Below are positions 1 to 4,811 of a stretch of DNA of 6,694 nucleotides, piece after piece (position 1 is the first letter of the stretch; each line of letters starts with the position of its first letter). The translations under genes and the position numbers were made by a program. Below the pieces are notes generated by a model that saw only the letters and a list, made by a program, of their open reading frames with translations, was not told where the DNA came from and made no database searches. Source of the stretch: an uncultured Oscillospiraceae bacterium (GTDB taxonomy: Bacteria; Bacillota; Clostridia; Oscillospirales; Oscillospiraceae); the NCBI GenBank assembly GCA_959022875.1, contig CAUFAM010000062.1:1-6694 (forward strand). Reading direction: 5' to 3'.

Positions 1-1419
1 CATACCTTTACCGCCCTGGGCCAGGACCTGGCGGCGGATGTGAATAGCGGAGCGGTCCATGTGTTGGACAAGCTGAGCTATGACCTGCTCTCCCACATCG
101 AAGGCCCCATGGGAGAACAGCTGCCCGAGGACGTGGCCGCGCAGCTGCCCCAGTACAGCCGCCAGGATCTGGCCGAGTGCTGGGAAGAGCTGCTGGAGCT
201 GCAGAAGGCCGGGCTTCTTTTCACCAACGACGAATACCTCGACCCTGAGGCCGCCATGGCCCTGCCCAAGGCGGCAGTGGTCAAGGCCCTGTGCCTGCAT
301 GTGTCCCACGACTGCAACCTGCGCTGCCGGTACTGCTTTGCCTCCACCGGTGACTTCGGCACCGGCTGCCGGATGACCATGGACCCCGATACCGCCAAGC
401 GGGCCATCGACTGGGTCATCGAGAAGTCCGGCAAGCGCCGGAACATCGAGGTGGACTTCTTCGGCGGCGAGCCTCTCATGGCCATGGACACAGTGAAGGA
501 GACGGTGGCCTATGCCCGGTCCCTGGAAAAGGAGCATGACAAGGTCTTCCGCTTCACCATCACCACCAACGGTGTGCTCCTCAGCGACGAGAACATCGAC
601 TACATCAACCGGGAGATGTCCAATGTGGTCCTCTCCCTGGACGGCCGTCCCGAAGTCAACGACCATATGCGTCCCACCGTGAACGGGAAGGGGAGCTATG
701 AGGTCATTGTTCCCAAATTCCAGAAGCTGGTCTCCGGCCGGGGCACCAAGGACTACTACGCCCGGGGCACCTTTACCCGTGAGAACCTGGACTTTGCCGA
801 GGACGTGAAGCACCTGGCCTCTCTGGGCTTCCGCCATGTCTCCGTAGAGCCGGCCAGCGGCCCTCTGGACGATCCCTTTGCCATCAAGGAGGAGGATCTG
901 CCCCAGGTAAAGGAGGAGTATGAGAAGCTGGCCCGGGAGCTCATGGGCCGCAAGGACGTAAACTTCTTCCACTTCAACGTAGACCTGAAGCAGGGCCCCT
1001 GCGTCATCAAGCGTCTGCGGGGCTGCGGCGCCGGATGTGAGTATGTGGCCATTACCCCCGACGGAGACATCTATCCCTGCCACCAGTTTGTGGGGAAGGA
1101 GGAGTACCGCATGGGCAACGTCTATGACGGCTCCTTCAACATGGACATCTCCGGCACCTTTGCCAACCAGAACATTTATACCCGTCCCGCCTGCCGGGAG
1201 TGTTGGGCCCGCTTCTATTGCAGCGGCGGCTGTTCTGCCTCCAACCTGCTTGTCAACGGCGACATAACGAAGTCCAACGAGGTGGCCTGCGAAATGGAAC
1301 GCAAGCGCCTGGAGTGTGCCATCGCCCTCAATGCCATCGCGGCTGGAATGGGGGAGAAAGGGAATACAGAAGGTAATAATACAGAATGTAATCAGTGCGA
1401 GAGCTGCGCTTCCTGCTGA
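1..1419 (+). CDS. scfB: SCIFF peptide maturase (radical SAM/SPASM thioether-forming enzyme), 5' partial
   Basis: The frame is open from base 1 and encodes 472 visible residues. The first are HTFTALGQDL, then VNSGAVHVLD, which matches the usual start of the family (M-[VI]-H-x-F), so only one to three residues are missing. GTG at 40 is therefore an internal Val codon. Visible domains: an N-terminal part (about 1-95) equivalent to the RiPP recognition element of the homologue CteB; a radical SAM core with CX3CX2C at C105, C109 and C112 and GGEP at 155-158; and a SPASM region with C334, C342, C346, C360, then CX2CX5CX3C at C398, C401, C407 and C411, and C430. Family knowledge: the enzyme uses S-adenosylmethionine and auxiliary 4Fe-4S clusters to make Cys-to-alpha-carbon thioether bonds in the cytoplasmic precursor ScfA (six cysteines in forty-five residues). 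scfA normally lies immediately upstream, here outside the window. Odd feature: the protein ends in a linker plus CX2CX2CX2C (C463-C472) in A-rich codons unlike the rest of the gene. Confidence 0.95.
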   Translation, partial: HTFTALGQDLAADVNSGAVHVLDKLSYDLLSHIEGPMGEQLPEDVAAQLPQYSRQDLAECWEELLELQKAGLLFTNDEYLDPEAAMALPKAAVVKALCLHVSHDCNLRCRYCFASTGDFGTGCRMTMDPDTAKRAIDWVIEKSGKRRNIEVDFFGGEPLMAMDTVKETVAYARSLEKEHDKVFRFTITTNGVLLSDENIDYINREMSNVVLSLDGRPEVNDHMRPTVNGKGSYEVIVPKFQKLVSGRGTKDYYARGTFTRENLDFAEDVKHLASLGFRHVSVEPASGPLDDPFAIKEEDLPQVKEEYEKLARELMGRKDVNFFHFNVDLKQGPCVIKRLRGCGAGCEYVAITPDGDIYPCHQFVGKEEYRMGNVYDGSFNMDISGTFANQNIYTRPACRECWARFYCSGGCSASNLLVNGDITKSNEVACEMERKRLECAIALNAIAAGMGEKGNTEGNNTECNQCESCASC

Positions 1420-1466
1420 TTTCCACTAGATTTAGACTCAAAACCACTATAAAACGCAATATTTTG

Positions 1467-1510
1467 AAGGAACAGGCTCCCTAAGGCAGGGAGCCTGTTC
1501 CTTTATGTTT
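1467..1510 (+). terminator. Rho-independent terminator of scfB
   Basis: A perfect 16-bp stem is formed by 1467-1482 (AAGGAACAGGCTCCCT) and 1488-1503, closed by a 5-base loop (AAGGC). It is followed by a broken T tract (TATGTTT). It lies 47 bases after the scfB stop. The stem is strong and the tail only moderate, but position and perfect pairing make termination the likely role. Confidence 0.85.
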
Positions 1511-1514
1511 ACGT

Positions 1515-1542
1515 AGTTTACATAACAATATTTACATAACGA
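1515..1542 (-). other. Possible Xer recombination site (dif-like)
   Basis: Two exact copies of TTTACATAAC (1517-1526 and 1531-1540) form a 28-base layout of 11 + 6 + 11. On the + strand the left arm is AGTTTACATAA, the centre CAATAT and the right arm TTACATAACGA. Read on the - strand, the arm at 1515-1525 is TTATGTAAACT. This equals the XerD-binding arm of Bacillus subtilis dif as I recall it. The opposite arm, TCGTTATGTAA, matches the B. subtilis XerC arm at only about 5 of 11 positions but keeps the inner AA. The 6-base centre is the spacing used by dif sites. A xerD-type gene begins about 0.8 kb downstream. A third, degenerate copy (TTTACGTAGT) begins at 1508. Alternatives are a transcription factor site with tandem repeats, or a chance AT-rich repeat. 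Confidence 0.4.
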
Positions 1543-1584
1543 GTTGCGAGAACGAATAAAAACAGAGAATTTTACAAAAAACTC

Positions 1585-1613
1585 TTGCGAAAAATGTTGG
1601 AAGGCGCTATATT
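1585..1613 (+). promoter_or_regulatory. Sigma-A-type promoter for spoIIM-xerD
   Basis: The -35 box TTGCGA (1585-1590) and the -10 box TATATT (1608-1613) are separated by exactly 17 bases. An A/T-rich tract at about 1555-1583 precedes the -35 and could act as an UP element. Transcription would start near 1620, giving a leader of about 83 bases before the spoIIM start. It is the best promoter in the 200-base gap after the scfB terminator. It looks vegetative, whereas B. subtilis spoIIM is driven by the sporulation factor sigma E. Confidence 0.7.
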
Positions 1614-1632
1614 AGTTACACGGCTTTCCAAC
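1596..1632. repeat. Inverted repeat flanking the -10 box (operator candidate)
   Basis: The left arm GTTGGAAGGC (1596-1605) and right arm GCTTTCCAAC (1623-1632) are inverted copies with one difference, which would be a G-T pair. They enclose the -10 box. The 9-base word AACTCTTGC also occurs at 1580-1588, overlapping the -35, and at 1630-1638, exactly 50 bases apart and overlapping the right arm. This arrangement fits a repressor site. No regulator can be named from the sequence. Confidence 0.45.
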
Positions 1633-1640
1633 TCTTGCCT

Positions 1641-1673
1641 GCTCGGCCCGGTGCGGGTCTATTTCCGGGCAGC
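1641..1673 (+). promoter_or_regulatory. Structured 5' leader of spoIIM (alternative hairpins)
   Basis: GCCCGG (1646-1651) pairs with CCGGGC (1665-1670). The stem extends by GCT (1641-1643) with AGC (1671-1673) across a 2-base bulge. The same GC-rich arm can instead pair as GGCCCG (1645-1650) with CGGGTC (1654-1659) around a 3-base loop. No T tract follows, so this is not an intrinsic attenuator. It does not match a riboswitch class I recognise. Confidence 0.35.
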
Positions 1674-1690
1674 TTCTCATAGTCTTTACT

Positions 1691-1697
1691 GAGGTGA
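1691..1697 (+). promoter_or_regulatory. Ribosome binding site that fixes the spoIIM start
   Basis: GAGGTGA matches the anti-Shine-Dalgarno sequence and ends 5 bases before the GTG at 1703. The in-frame GTG at 1694 lies inside this motif and has no purine-rich site in front of it, so 1703 is the better start. Confidence 0.7.
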
Positions 1698-1702
1698 CGG
1701 CT

Positions 1703-2326
1703 GTGGGAAAAAGAGTAGGAAGAAAATGGGACTTGCCATGGGATGAGGGCGGTGCCCTGGGGATCCTGGGATTGTGCTTCCTCCTGGGCGGCGCGGCCGG
1801 ATGTATCTTGGCCGCATGGTCGGACGGTCAGGGCGCACAGGAACTGAGCGCCTATCTGGAGGACTATCTGTTCTTAGCCGGAGAAGGGGAATTGGCGGGC
1901 AGCTTGTGGCCCGTGGTCTGGGACCGGATGCGGGATCTTCTGGCTGCTATGATTTTGGGCGCCACCGTGTTTGGTATCGTAGGGCTGCCGGTTCTCATGG
2001 GGGTACAGGGGTTTTTCCTGAGCTTTTCCGTGGGCTGCTTCTGCCGGGTGTTCGGAGGAGCAGGACTTTTGCCCGCATTTGCCCTGTTCGGTCTGCCTGC
2101 GCTGCTGTGGGCGCCGTCTTTATTTTTGATAGGGGTGCAGGGATTTCAGCGATCCCGCAGTCTTCTGAGCCGTACCCTGGGCAATGGCGGTAAGCAAGCG
2201 GCGGGGTACAGCGGAGACTTCTGGCGCAGGATCGGCCTGTGTGCAGGGCTCAGTTTGGGCTGCGCGCTGCTGGAGCACTGGGTGGTTCCGGTGCTGCTGG
2301 AGGCCTGCGCCCGTGTTGTGTTGTAA
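1703..2326 (+). CDS. spoIIM: Stage II sporulation protein M (SpoIIM family)
   Basis: This is a 207-residue hydrophobic protein from GTG at 1703, close to the family length of about 210. Hydrophobic segments lie at about 17-39, 79-103, 102-118, 121-147 and 176-198, giving four or five membrane spans. The central stretch around residues 85-147 (ILGATVFGIVGLPVL, then VQGFFLSFSVG and GLPALLWAPSLFLIGVQGF) is characteristic of the SpoIIM/DUF95 family. In B. subtilis SpoIIM joins SpoIID and SpoIIP in the complex that remodels septal peptidoglycan and drives engulfment of the forespore, so its presence suggests a spore former. The gene lies 23 bases upstream of xerD and is probably co-transcribed with it; spoIIM and xerD/ripX also lie close together in B. 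subtilis. Its promoter looks vegetative, which is unusual for this gene. A more general SpoIIM-like membrane protein is the main alternative. Confidence 0.85.
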   Translation: MGKRVGRKWDLPWDEGGALGILGLCFLLGGAAGCILAAWSDGQGAQELSAYLEDYLFLAGEGELAGSLWPVVWDRMRDLLAAMILGATVFGIVGLPVLMGVQGFFLSFSVGCFCRVFGGAGLLPAFALFGLPALLWAPSLFLIGVQGFQRSRSLLSRTLGNGGKQAAGYSGDFWRRIGLCAGLSLGCALLEHWVVPVLLEACARVVL

Positions 2327-2336
2327 TTTTGTTGTT

Positions 2337-2342
2337 GGGAGA
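2337..2342 (+). promoter_or_regulatory. Ribosome binding site that fixes the xerD start
   Basis: GGGAGA lies 7 bases before the GTG at 2350. A (TG)5 run at 2343-2352 fills the space and includes the start codon. Other in-frame starts (GTG at 2344 and further upstream inside spoIIM) have worse spacing or would add residues the family lacks. Confidence 0.6.
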
Positions 2343-2349
2343 TGTGTGT

Positions 2350-3231
2350 GTGTCGGATTTGGTGTCGGCCTATGAGGCGTATTTGAAAACTGAAAAGCGT
2401 GCGTCGGCCAACACCGTCAGCTCCTACATGCGGGACATCCATCAATATGCCGCTGCTATGGAAGAAAAAGGGGTCGAGCTGACCGACGCGGTGACCGAGG
2501 ATGTGGCGGAATATACCACCGCCCTCACCCGTCAGGGGAAATCTCCCGCCACGGTGACCCGGTCGGTGGCCTCCATCAAGTCCTTCTACCAGTATCTGAT
2601 GGGCCGGGGGACGGTGGACCGGAATCCGGCTAAGGGAGTTACCCCCGCCAAGGTGGAGCGCAAGCTGCCCCAGGTGCTCACCGGCAAGGAAGTGGAGCTC
2701 TTTCTGGAGCAGCCTGAGTGTACCGATCTGAAGGGCTACCGGGACCGGGCCATGCTGGAACTGCTGTATGCCACGGGTATCCGGGTCAGTGAGCTCATCG
2801 ATCTGGACGTGGACGACCTGAATTTGCCCGGCAGCGTTTTGAAGTGTTACAGTAAGGGAAGAGAGCGGATGATCCCCCTCTATCCCGCAGCCGTCCGGGC
2901 TTTGAGTGAGTATGTACATAACATCCGTCCCCAGCTGGTGGAGGCGGTGGATGAGACAGCCCTGTTTGTCAACATGAGCGGCGAGCGTATGAGCCGCCAG
3001 GGCTTCTGGAAGCTCATCAAGTATTACCAGGAGAAGGCAGGAATCCAGAAGGACATTACCCCACACACCCTGCGTCATTCCTTTGCCGCCCATCTGCTGG
3101 AAAATGGAGCAGATCTGCGTTCCATTCAGGAGATGCTGGGCCATGCGGACATTTCCTCCACCCAGATCTATTCCAAGCTGTTAAACCAAAAGATCAAGGA
3201 CGTCTATAAAAAGGCACATCCCAGAGCCTGA
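2350..3231 (+). CDS. xerD: Tyrosine recombinase XerD
   Basis: The 293-residue length fits XerD (about 295-298). The N-terminal SAM-like core-binding domain (about 1-90) begins SDLVSAYEAYLKTEK and includes the SYMRDI and SIKSFYQYL motifs. The catalytic domain (about 105-290) carries the full set of active-site residues: R145 (ATGIRVSEL), K169, H239 and R242 (PHTLRHSFAAHLL), H265 (LGHADISST) and the nucleophile Y274 (IYSKL). Family role: with XerC it resolves chromosome dimers at dif near the terminus, coordinated by FtsK/SpoIIIE at the division septum. XerD rather than XerC is preferred because of the link to spoIIM, but sequence alone does not fully separate the two. It starts at GTG, 23 bases after spoIIM, and ends at a strong terminator. 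A possible dif-like site lies about 0.8 kb upstream. Codon use matches the neighbours, so it does not look like a recently acquired integrase. Confidence 0.93.
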   Translation: MSDLVSAYEAYLKTEKRASANTVSSYMRDIHQYAAAMEEKGVELTDAVTEDVAEYTTALTRQGKSPATVTRSVASIKSFYQYLMGRGTVDRNPAKGVTPAKVERKLPQVLTGKEVELFLEQPECTDLKGYRDRAMLELLYATGIRVSELIDLDVDDLNLPGSVLKCYSKGRERMIPLYPAAVRALSEYVHNIRPQLVEAVDETALFVNMSGERMSRQGFWKLIKYYQEKAGIQKDITPHTLRHSFAAHLLENGADLRSIQEMLGHADISSTQIYSKLLNQKIKDVYKKAHPRA

Positions 3232-3237
3232 ACCTTC

Positions 3238-3276
3238 CCGGCCGCCGGAGCAGAATTCCGGCGGCCGGTTTTATTT
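3238..3276 (+). terminator. Rho-independent terminator of spoIIM-xerD
   Basis: A perfect 12-bp GC-rich stem joins 3238-3249 (CCGGCCGCCGGA) to 3257-3268 around a 7-base loop, followed by TTTTATTT. It starts 6 bases after the xerD stop and separates this unit from murD. Confidence 0.92.
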
Positions 3277-3307
3277 GGAAATTCCTCGCTTTGAAGGAAG
3301 GGCAAGA

Positions 3308-3339
3308 TTGTATTTTAGGGATAAATATGGTAATATAAT
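3308..3339 (+). promoter_or_regulatory. Promoter for murD and the M42 genes
   Basis: In the AT-rich gap after the xerD terminator a perfect TATAAT lies at 3334-3339. The only -35-like box, TTGTAT (3308-3313), is 20 bases away, which is long. An alternative is an extended -10 reading TGG then TAATAT (3331-3336), which gives a 17-base spacer to the same -35. Either register puts the start near 3343-3346, about 30 bases before the murD start codon. Confidence 0.6.
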
Positions 3340-3373
3340 ACGTTGTAAGAAAAATTGGAAGGAGGACACTTAT

Positions 3374-4759
3374 ATGTCCACCATTACGGAATATTTTGAA
3401 AGCCTGCATGGCAAGTCCATCGCCGTGATCGGCATGGGCGTGAGCAACACGCCGCTCATTAAGATGATGCTCCGCGCCGATCTGAAGGTTACGGTGTGCG
3501 ACAAGGCCCCCCGGGAACGGGTAGAGGAGGTTGCCGGCGAGCTGGAGAGCCTGGGCGCCAAGCTTCAGCTGGGGGAGGGCTATCTGGATAAGCTCAGCCG
3601 CTTTGATCTCATTTTCCGCACCCCCGGCCTCAGCCCCAACACCCCTCAGCTGAAGGAGGCGGTGGAGAAGGGGAGCGTGCTCACCTCTGAGATGGAGCTC
3701 TTTTTCCAGCTGTGCCCCTGCAAGATCATCGGGGTCACCGGAAGCGACGGCAAGACCACTACCACTACCCTCATCAGCGAATTTTTGAAGGAAGCCGGGT
3801 ATAATGTATACCTGGGCGGCAACATCGGAAAGCCCCTGCTCCCTGACGTGTCCGGCATGAGTGCCGAGGACGTGGCCGTGGTGGAGCTGTCCTCCTTCCA
3901 GCTGATGAGCATGAAGCAGAGCCCCAACGTGGCGGTCTTTACCAACCTCAGCCCCAACCACCTGGACTACCACCATACCATGGAGGAGTACACCTCTGCC
4001 AAGCTGAATATCTTCTGCCACCAGAAGGCAGGGGACCGGGCGGTCTTTAACTTTGACAACGACATTACCCGTTCTCTGGCCAAGACCGCTCCGGCGGATA
4101 CCATGCTCTTCAGCCGCAAGCAGAAGCTGGAGGAGGGCGTCTATCTCCGGGACGGGGCCATCTGGCTGACCAACAAGATGGGCAGCCGGGAGGTGCTTCC
4201 TCTGGAGGACATCCAGCTGCCTGGCGTGCATAACATCGAAAACTACATGGCCGCCATCGCCGCTGTGGACGGTATTGTTCCTGACAAGTGCGTGCGTGCC
4301 GTGGCCAAGCGCTTTACCGGCGTGGAGCACCGCATTGAGCTGGTGCGGGAGCTGGACGGGGTGAAGTACTATAACGACTCCATCGGCACCAGTCCCACCC
4401 GCACCATGGCCTGTCTCGACTCCTTCAACCAGAAGCTTATCCTCATCGCCGGCGGCTATGACAAGGGTGTGCCCTTCACCCAGCTGGGCGTGGAGATGGT
4501 AAAGAAGGTCAAGGTGCTTGTCCTCACCGGAGCCACCGCCCCCGCCATCCGCAAGGCAGTGGAGGAGGCTGAGGGCTTTGCCGAGAGCGGGCTGGAGATC
4601 ATCGAGACCGCCGACCTGCCCGCTGCCGTGGCTGCTGCCCAGGGAGCCGCCGTCAGCGGAGATGTGGTGGTGCTGTCCCCGGCCTGCGCCGCCTTCGACC
4701 AATTCAAGAACTTTATGGAACGGGGCAAGGTCTTCAAAGAGCTGGTCAATGCCCTGTAA
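3374..4759 (+). CDS. murD: UDP-N-acetylmuramoyl-L-alanine--D-glutamate ligase MurD
   Basis: The protein has 461 residues, close to the family length of about 440-460. Start ATG 3374 is chosen because GGAGGA (3361-3366) sits 7-8 bases upstream and the protein then begins like the family. MurD is a cytoplasmic enzyme that uses ATP to add D-glutamate to UDP-MurNAc-L-Ala in peptidoglycan precursor synthesis. Visible: an N-terminal Rossmann-type UDP-binding domain (1-115, with VIGMGVSN at 18-25); the ATP P-loop GVTGSDGKTTT (120-130; the Ser-Asp replaces the common Thr-Asn); ELSSFQL (171-177); NHLDYH (195-200); the likely carbamylated Lys K210 (AKLNIF); GVEHR (316-320); NDSIGTSP (334-341); GGYDKG (360-365); and the C-terminal signature LSPACAAFDQF (434-444). 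It lies outside a dcw cluster, with its own promoter and two peptidase genes behind it. No residue typical of an inactive copy is missing. Confidence 0.97.
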   Translation: MSTITEYFESLHGKSIAVIGMGVSNTPLIKMMLRADLKVTVCDKAPRERVEEVAGELESLGAKLQLGEGYLDKLSRFDLIFRTPGLSPNTPQLKEAVEKGSVLTSEMELFFQLCPCKIIGVTGSDGKTTTTTLISEFLKEAGYNVYLGGNIGKPLLPDVSGMSAEDVAVVELSSFQLMSMKQSPNVAVFTNLSPNHLDYHHTMEEYTSAKLNIFCHQKAGDRAVFNFDNDITRSLAKTAPADTMLFSRKQKLEEGVYLRDGAIWLTNKMGSREVLPLEDIQLPGVHNIENYMAAIAAVDGIVPDKCVRAVAKRFTGVEHRIELVRELDGVKYYNDSIGTSPTRTMACLDSFNQKLILIAGGYDKGVPFTQLGVEMVKKVKVLVLTGATAPAIRKAVEEAEGFAESGLEIIETADLPAAVAAAQGAAVSGDVVVLSPACAAFDQFKNFMERGKVFKELVNAL

Positions 4760-4768
4760 AAACTTCAC

Positions 4769-4789
4769 GAAAGTAGTATCGCTACTTTC
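4769..4789 (+). promoter_or_regulatory. Intergenic hairpin between murD and the first M42 gene
   Basis: GAAAGTAG (4769-4776) pairs perfectly with CTACTTTC (4782-4789) around a TATCG loop. ATAAAATGG follows, so there is no T tract and it is unlikely to end transcription on the + strand. It could mark an mRNA processing or stability point within the operon. No convincing promoter for the M42 genes lies in the gap: TAAAAT at 4791-4796 has no -35 partner. Confidence 0.4.
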
Positions 4790-4790
4790 A

Positions 4791-4811
4791 TAAAATGGAG
4801 GAACCATTTTG
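4791..4811 (+). promoter_or_regulatory. Ribosome binding site and TTG start inside a hairpin
   Basis: AAAATGG (4792-4798) and CCATTTT (4804-4810) form a perfect 7-bp inverted repeat around AGGAA, extendable by one U-G pair to 4791 and 4811. The Shine-Dalgarno GGAGGAA (4797-4803) lies in the loop and upper stem, and the TTG start (4809-4811) lies in the stem. The stem is mostly A-T, so it would be weak and could open readily. Confidence 0.5.

Noticed and set aside
1..1510. SCIFF precursor gene (scfA) near scfB
   Set aside because: No short Cys-rich ORF with six cysteines is visible on either side of scfB within the window; it would be expected to the left of base 1.
1658..1685. Sigma-E-like promoter for spoIIM (TCTATTT, then CATAGTCT)
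   Set aside because: It matches the consensus weakly, has a short spacer, and would start transcription within the ribosome site.
1594..1692. 32-codon ORF starting ATG 1594 in the gap before spoIIM
   Set aside because: It has no Shine-Dalgarno, begins inside the promoter spacer upstream of the predicted transcript start, and its product resembles nothing I know.
2239..2349. Longer N-terminus for xerD starting inside spoIIM
   Set aside because: It would add 37 residues not found in the family and overlap spoIIM. GTG 2350 has a ribosome site and gives the normal length.
2146..3144. 332-codon open frame on the - strand opposite spoIIM-xerD
   Set aside because: Low-complexity shadow frame opposite a complete tyrosine recombinase, with no ribosome site or known motif.
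3275..3373. Longer N-terminus for murD
   Set aside because: It would run through the terminator tail and promoter. ATG 3374 has a strong ribosome site and the family N-terminus.
4769..4796. Terminator between murD and the first M42 gene
   Set aside because: The hairpin is followed by ATAAAATGG and lacks a T tract on the + strand.
3194..4807. 537-codon open frame on the - strand opposite murD
   Set aside because: It is a shadow frame caused by G/C-rich third positions. The product is rich in His, Gly, Leu, Gln and Ala with no recognisable domain, while the + strand frame is a full MurD.
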